This document shows positions 58,458 to 64,000 of a DNA stretch of 64,000 nt, in pieces (position 1 is the stretch's first letter; each line of letters starts with the position of its first letter). The notes beneath the pieces are model-generated. The model did no database searches and was not told where the DNA came from. It worked only from the letters and a program-made list of their open reading frames with translations. This stretch comes from Elmis aenea (taxonomy: Eukaryota > Arthropoda > Insecta > Coleoptera > Elmidae), in assembly GCA_947652605.1 (NCBI GenBank), contig OX393581.1, positions 28,948,788 through 29,012,787 of the forward strand. The letters are read 5' to 3'. A program made the translations under genes and the position numbers.

Positions 58458-59967
58458 TAATTCTTGTAAACTTTTTTTTTTTCAAAATAACTTCGTTAAC
58501 AAATATACCTAAAATAAGTGTGAAAATAAAGTGTCTTAAACTTTAAAAACAAATTGTATGGGCTTTATTCAAAATTAAATGTAGGTATATTAAAAATATT
58601 TTAATTATTTATACATTATTTTTCTGTAATAAAAATATAAAAAAGATAAAAGCTTGTATAAATTATTTCATTTAAGAATAAATAAGTAAAGTTTTGGGTG
58701 CCAGAAGGTTACTTAATTAATAAAGTAAATATATGTCGTTTAAAAATATATTTTTTGTATGCCTGATTAGTAGGAAAATACTTATTATTATTACAAATTA
58801 TCGTTAATAATAACTTTAATCTTTGATATTCTTTTTTTTTATAATTGTGCTTAATGATTTATTGAAATATCTATATTTTAAAATATTTTTACGCTAAACA
58901 AAGGCGTATTAGTAACCCACTCCCAAAAATAAAAAGTTGTTATTTTATATTTTCATCATTAATAGAGATGACAGTGCATCTACTCTAAAAAGGAAACAGC
59001 CTGTATATGATATTTTCAAGTGTTTGTCAATAATCAGACAAACAATTATACATTCCTTGTAGCCAGAAGCAAGTCAGCATGCAGCTGTTTTCGATTGCTG
59101 ATTTTAGAAGTAGTCTAAGGTCGTTTAATGCTGTATCGGTTGACACAATTACGTAAAAATATATCATTTTAATCTTGTTCTTCAATTTAAATTCTCAAGA
59201 CAATGAAACGAAATTGAAACATAAATTCCGAATGAAAGTTGACTGAGTGACAGAATTGGGTTGGCCGGATTGTCGCCAGTTTTCTGTTTTAATGAGAGAA
59301 ATATTTAACGAAAGAAAAGTTGAGATAGTTAAACAACCACTAAAGATTTGGATTTGATAGTCATGTAGGTTTGTAAGTTCATTGTATAATACAGACATAC
59401 ACGTAGGACGATTGGCAGCAGTTGTCCAAGTCGAGATAAGCTAAACTACCTCTCGATTGATTTATATATTTTAGGTACGTTACCTAAATTCTAGCAGCAC
59501 CAACAATATTTACAATACATAGTAAATGCGTGAATCGAATAAATTGAAACAAATAAAAATAGCACAATATGGACAAGTTTTACGTATCGTAATTAACAAT
59601 AATGTATAATTATACTAATGCTTATAATTTTTACTGTTTCAAATACCTTTAAACTTGTTTAAAGCAAAAAACCAAATTGGTAAACTCGTAATAAACGATT
59701 TTTTTTTGTCTTGTGCTCGCATACATAAATAATACACGGCCTTTAAGAGACAGCTCAGTGTTCAAAGTCGTGTTTGTATGTTTTTTGAGAACAAATCTTC
59801 AGAAAAAAAAACACCAAGAATACAAGTTTGTGCACCGTCTTCGTGGTAAAATTGTAATAGTATAGTATTAGTAGAAGTAATAATTGTTATTGTTTATCTA
59901 ATATTCGTAAAATATATTATAGTAATACAAAACAGAGCAAAGTTATTGTATTGTTCTAACAAAAATA
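58458..59967. other. AT-rich intron with one solo CAGCCTGTA end
   Basis: AGGAAACAGCCTGTATA at 58991-59007 resembles the right end of the CAGGGTG superfamily without a partner. Nothing else is definite. Confidence 0.35.
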
Positions 59968-60715
59968 TCACGACCCCCGTATAACACGGTTTCGCTGTAA
60001 CACGGATAGAAAATAACGACCCATCTCGCATAACGCGGTACTTTTAAAATTTTGTGTGGGAAAACCTCTACTATTGTGTTTAATGCAATTTTGCAATATT
60101 GTTATCCTTTATTGCAATTTTCTCCTGCTAGCTATTAAGCATGGAATATAATCCAAATAGATTTAAAGAACTATTGCGAAGATGAAACTTCTAAAATTCT
60201 AAATTTCACTCTGAAGAACAAACAAAAAGACATAAACTTAGCTAAGTAATTATAACGTTATTTTTTGAATGCAAATGCTTCGATTGAAAGGCGTAGGAAA
60301 TCAAAAAGGGGTTTAAAAAAGCTTTATCACATTCAATTTACAAAAAACCAAAACACACTCGTAAGTGCAAGATATTAAACGAAATCTACATGCGTCTTAA
60401 AGATTAAAAGATAAAGAAATTCTGCAACAGTGTACACGTTATCGGTTAATTATCCTTAGCAGCAATAAACAGGAAGAGAAATAAATGACCGTACATTATC
60501 TGGAATCTGGAGTATAGGTATGATTCACTGATTGTTAGCCGTTTGCACAATCATTACTAGTTTAAGTGGTTTCCAATAGTTCCAGAAATTAAATAATGTA
60601 GGTTTTGGAGCGTAAGTTTCTTTTTGTTGTAGTTCTTAGTCCCATATAATATGATTTCGCACTACACGATTTTTTCAGGAACCCAAAAAAACGCGTTATA
60701 CAAGGGTTACATTGA
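59968..60715. mobile_element. Probable pogo/Tc1-type non-autonomous element with TATAACACGG repeats
   Basis: CCCCCGTATAACACGG near 59974, followed by CTGTAACACGG and CATAACGCGG, faces (inverted) CCCTTGTATAACGCG near 60704-60690. Inverted ends and subterminal repeats fit a Tc1/pogo-type element. The exact borders and TA duplication could not be fixed. Confidence 0.55.
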
Positions 60716-62827
60716 CACATTCGGGACGGTCTATTTTGTTGCTAAATAACTGAACAAAAAACAAAAACGTTTTCGTTTAAGATCCTCGATCATAACTATT
60801 AAAAACATCTTCCAGGCAAAAAAATCGCAAAACGAAACAAACGTTTTGCAAGGTTGTAGTTCGATTACAAGGTTTTATAAAAAATAAAAAAACTATTGAC
60901 AGCCTAAAACCTTACAACTTTTTATTCATAGCACTACGTACGTATAACTACTTGTAGCAGGTTAACAACTCTGTGTGAATTTCCTGACAGTTAACATCAC
61001 TAATTGGTGGTTAGAAACTACGGAAAGCGTAAACAAAACTCGAATCTCATTATTAAATAACAAATTACTTTATTAACATTACTAAATGAACAAGCGTTGC
61101 TTAATAATGTATAAATAAAGGCTAAAAATTAACTCGACAAAAAGCGAACTAAACAGTAAATGTGTGCACAGAGCTAATTAATATTTAACACAGTAATCAA
61201 AATTTGTATAATTTCAAATCTAACGTAATTTTTAGGTACACATTGACATTTTATAAAATCAGATCCACATACACCTATTTTATTTGGTGTGTTAAGAGTG
61301 TTATTTTGAATAAAGCTGTACAATAACACACCAACATAAATAATTAGGTACTTATTGAGATCATTACGGGTATAAATATTATAATTAATATTGCGCAAGA
61401 TCACTAAAAACCTTCAAATTTATATCTTGGAACTAATTTTTAACACGAACATTTAATTACCACCATTTAATACTGTGATGTCCATATAATAGGCATGAAT
61501 AATTTGACAAAATTTATGAAAATTTCGCTATCGTAATCTATTAAGAACGGCAGAAGTTGGACGTAATAAATAAAAGACGCGGAATGCGCTGTTAATGTGT
61601 AGAAACTGCTTGTAACAACAAAACAATAACCAATTAATATTTTATGATAAACATTCATGTCACAGTGGGTAATATATTACTATGATATGGACTGCACCTA
61701 AATTTAAGTTAATAGTTTTCAAGATGTAAGTTTGGTGATTTGTTTTTTTATAGCCAACTTAAAGCTATTATGTTGAGATGTTTTTAATAACTAAAATAAT
61801 TATTGTATAACTGTGTATTTAAATTTTGATTACCACAAAAAATTAAACGGTTTCCAGTGAATAAATTTAAAGTACAAAATTTTATCTTGATGTTGATCAT
61901 TTCTTTACAAAGTATTTTAAAAATGAACTGAACTGTAAGGAAAATTGTAACCTTCAATTTTTGTCAAAGATGTAGGTAGATCGGATTAATTCGATTAAAC
62001 GATTCAAATATGGATTTAAAAAACACAAAATGATTATTACAGTGTAACTGTTAGTTTCAATAAGTATTATTTTTATTTCTCAAGGGCTCAGCATAATAGT
62101 TTCCCAAGCAAGTATTTGCCACAGGCTAGTAATATGAAAAGTGTGCTAGTGTAGATGATATTGAGGTATGGGTGTCGAGTAGCAAGCATAAAAGTATGTT
62201 AAATGCGATAAAAAGTGGATGTATAAGGTATGATTGTGCAAGAAATAAACAAAAAGAATATAGGTGAAAAATGAAATCAATGATTAATGAAATAGTTATG
62301 AAAATCTTTGGGTTTTTAGATATCACGGGGCGAATGTATCTCGAGAGATTTACTTAGTTACCACATTAAAAAGAATTGTAATAAATAAATAATCACGTAA
62401 AGAAAATAGCTGAGAATTGCAGTATATAAATGGCTAAAATTTAAAAAGATGCAAAAGTTATAGAAACTCTTACTTCATGGTCAATTCTATACAACCAAAG
62501 TGAAAACGTGGAAAAAATAAAAAAATTTACTGATTGTAGTATAATTTGAGTTTTGTAAATTATAGAGAGTTGTGTTAAAATGATTTTACCTCCGAAACAT
62601 CCTAATTATGCCAAACGAAACTGCTAAGAAAAATTGAGAACGATTAAAGTACCTACCTACATTGAAACTGATTAAGAATTTAATTAACGATTCTAACAGC
62701 AACTGACATTATTTTGGTTCATGACAGCTTTGTTGGATAAAAAATTGACCACAATAAAAGCGGACAGTGTCAACCTTTTAGAGAAAAGTCATGAAGTTAT
62801 TTTGTATGGAACGTTATTAAATTTTAA
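60716..62827. other. AT-rich intron, nothing definite
   Basis: No coding or repeat structure was recognised. Confidence 0.4.
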
Positions 62828-63540
62828 CAAGGGAGGGTGACGATATGTTGTCGCTAGAATTTGATTAAGGCTGTGTTTATTGCGTCAAGGACATCAAAAC
62901 TAAATGTTTTCCAGAGTTATACGTGCCACTGGCTATTTCCTACGGAAAAATATGGGAAAAACTGAAAAATTGGTATAAAAAGGTCATTTTTGCGATCGCG
63001 TTGGCCATGAAACCGTCAAAGACAAAAGCGAAATTCTCCTATTTACCAATGCGCGCATGCTTTGCAAGTAAAATGATGCAAAGTTTTTGAAAAAATCTTA
63101 AACGGTTCCGGAGAAAAACGTCAAAAACGAAACCCCTGCAAAAGCGCTATGATTTGAGAAATTGTGGTATATCTGTATAACTATATCTATGCGACTTGCA
63201 TAGACGTTTAACAAAGGGAAAACAGTTTTTACAAGAGCCTCGTTTTTCGCGTTTTTCTCCGGAACCGTTCAAGATTTTTTGAAAAACTTTGCACCATTTT
63301 ACTTGCAAAGGATGCGCGCATTGTTATATAGAAGAATTTCGATTTTATCTTTGACGGTTTCATGCACAACGCGATCGCAAAAGTTACCTTTATTAATCAG
63401 GTTTTCAGTTTTTTCCCTATTTTTCCGAAAGAAATGGCCAGTGGCACGTATAACTTGCAAAACATTTAGTTTTGATGTTCTAGATGCAATAAACACAGCC
63501 TTGATCAGATTCTAGCGACAACATATCGTGACCTTTCCTG
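62828..63540. mobile_element. Foldback element (0.7 kb) sharing a module with the hAT at 17825
   Basis: Arms of about 320 bp are inverted copies sharing GTCACGATATGTTGTCGC (one mismatch), CTAAATGTTTT and ACGTGCCACTGGC. The loop is about 70 bp (near 63150-63220). Ends are CAAGGGAGGGTGACG and (inverted) CAGGAAAGGTCACG, without a clear duplication. Open frames on both strands (63279-63515, 63299-63496) are arm sequence. Each arm contains the GGCCATGAAACCGTC .. GGTTCCGGAGAAAAACG module. Confidence 0.85.
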
Positions 63541-64000
63541 GTAAGCTTTATTATATCATATAATGCAAAATAGAAAACGAATTACCCAAGTCTAGAATAA
63601 TAAGATTGCAATGATTTATGTATCAGACGTAATCAAATATATGTTTAACGTACCTACACAATTTTACAATATCCTTTAAAGTTAATGAAAACACATAACA
63701 AGCATAACTAAGTGAAAACTATAATTGAGTAATTTACAAATTTATCGACAAAGTATTTGTGATCTGAGGGAACATTTTTTATTGCTAATTGCTATTGTTG
63801 AAATTTTAATTTAATAGCGGTGCCAAATCATAAATTAAAAGATCCTTTTAAAATAAAAAGTATGCTCGTAGGTGGCACTGCGAATTGGATACATTTAATA
63901 TAATTAACAGCAAATCTACAAATTTACAACTTCCGAAATAACATTCCAGACCGTTCAGGTATAATTTTTTTAATTCACTTGTTATGTTTTGCTAGCTAAT
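63541..64000. other. AT-rich intron, nothing definite
   Basis: No structure was recognised up to the window end. Confidence 0.4.

Larger units (their letters stand above)
42676..64000 (-). other. Upstream intron of the cadherin gene (partial, at least 21.3 kb)
   Basis: This is everything upstream of the acceptor at 42676-42677. No further cadherin motif (DxNDNxP, LDYE, DxD) was found on the minus strand up to the window end. It contains a pogo-like element, a hAT element and several CAGGGTG-ended elements. Confidence 0.6.

Noticed and set aside
1..64000. CRISPR array, tRNA or rRNA genes
   Set aside because: No regularly spaced identical repeats were found. The GTTCGA/GTTCAA-like words seen (for example near 10070 and 13391) lack a cloverleaf.

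Overview
The window reads as a piece of an arthropod, most likely insect, nuclear genome. It is AT-rich (roughly two thirds A+T by eye), has no bacterial gene layout, and is dominated by intron sequence and transposable elements. The order cannot be fixed from the sequence.

The only host coding sequence I can support is two cadherin exons on the minus strand, at 42442-42675 and 10757-10958. Both have GT/AG borders, and they join in phase 0 across a 31,483-bp intron into one continuous cadherin-repeat reading frame that looks like the giant atypical cadherin Dachsous. The whole 64 kb is then the inside of this gene: the upstream intron runs from 42676 past the window end, the 31.5-kb intron lies between the exons, and the next intron runs from 10756 past the window start.

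The introns are packed with mobile DNA. (i) One nearly full-length Jockey-clade LINE lies on the minus strand (27518-31861). It has an intact 891-aa endonuclease/reverse-transcriptase ORF, a gag-like ORF broken by one frameshift, a TAATG stop/start overlap, a poly(A) tail and a candidate target duplication. (ii) Three degraded LINE 3' ends lie at 1573-2433, 6772-8815 and 25018-25560. (iii) Many long palindromic (foldback) elements end in TA-CAGGGTG, at 3679-4997, 7072-8619, 13671-14636, 35094-35717, 36739-37945, 40719-42144 and 53234-54125. Asymmetric or solo-end relatives occur at about a dozen other sites. (iv) hAT-type elements with CAG termini include four with readable 8-bp duplications (13535-14970, 17825-18880, 41225-41588, 54709-55415) and three with imperfect or no duplication. 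(v) Pogo/Tc1-mariner relics with transposase remnants lie at 13521-15910, 22175-22531, 44778-48165 and 57676-58457. (vi) A TTAA-flanked element (45832-47796) encloses a BEL/Pao gag-protease fragment.

Nesting is deep, and the order of insertion can be read from the borders. Examples are foldback in hAT in mariner relic at 13521-15910, hAT in foldback at 40719-42144, foldback in LINE at 7072-8619, and BEL/Pao in a TTAA element in a pogo-like element at 44778-48165. A degenerate minisatellite of roughly 30-40-bp units at 20785-21290 is interrupted by a small terminal-inverted-repeat element. I found no tRNA, rRNA or CRISPR array. The rest is AT-rich intron in which I see nothing definite.
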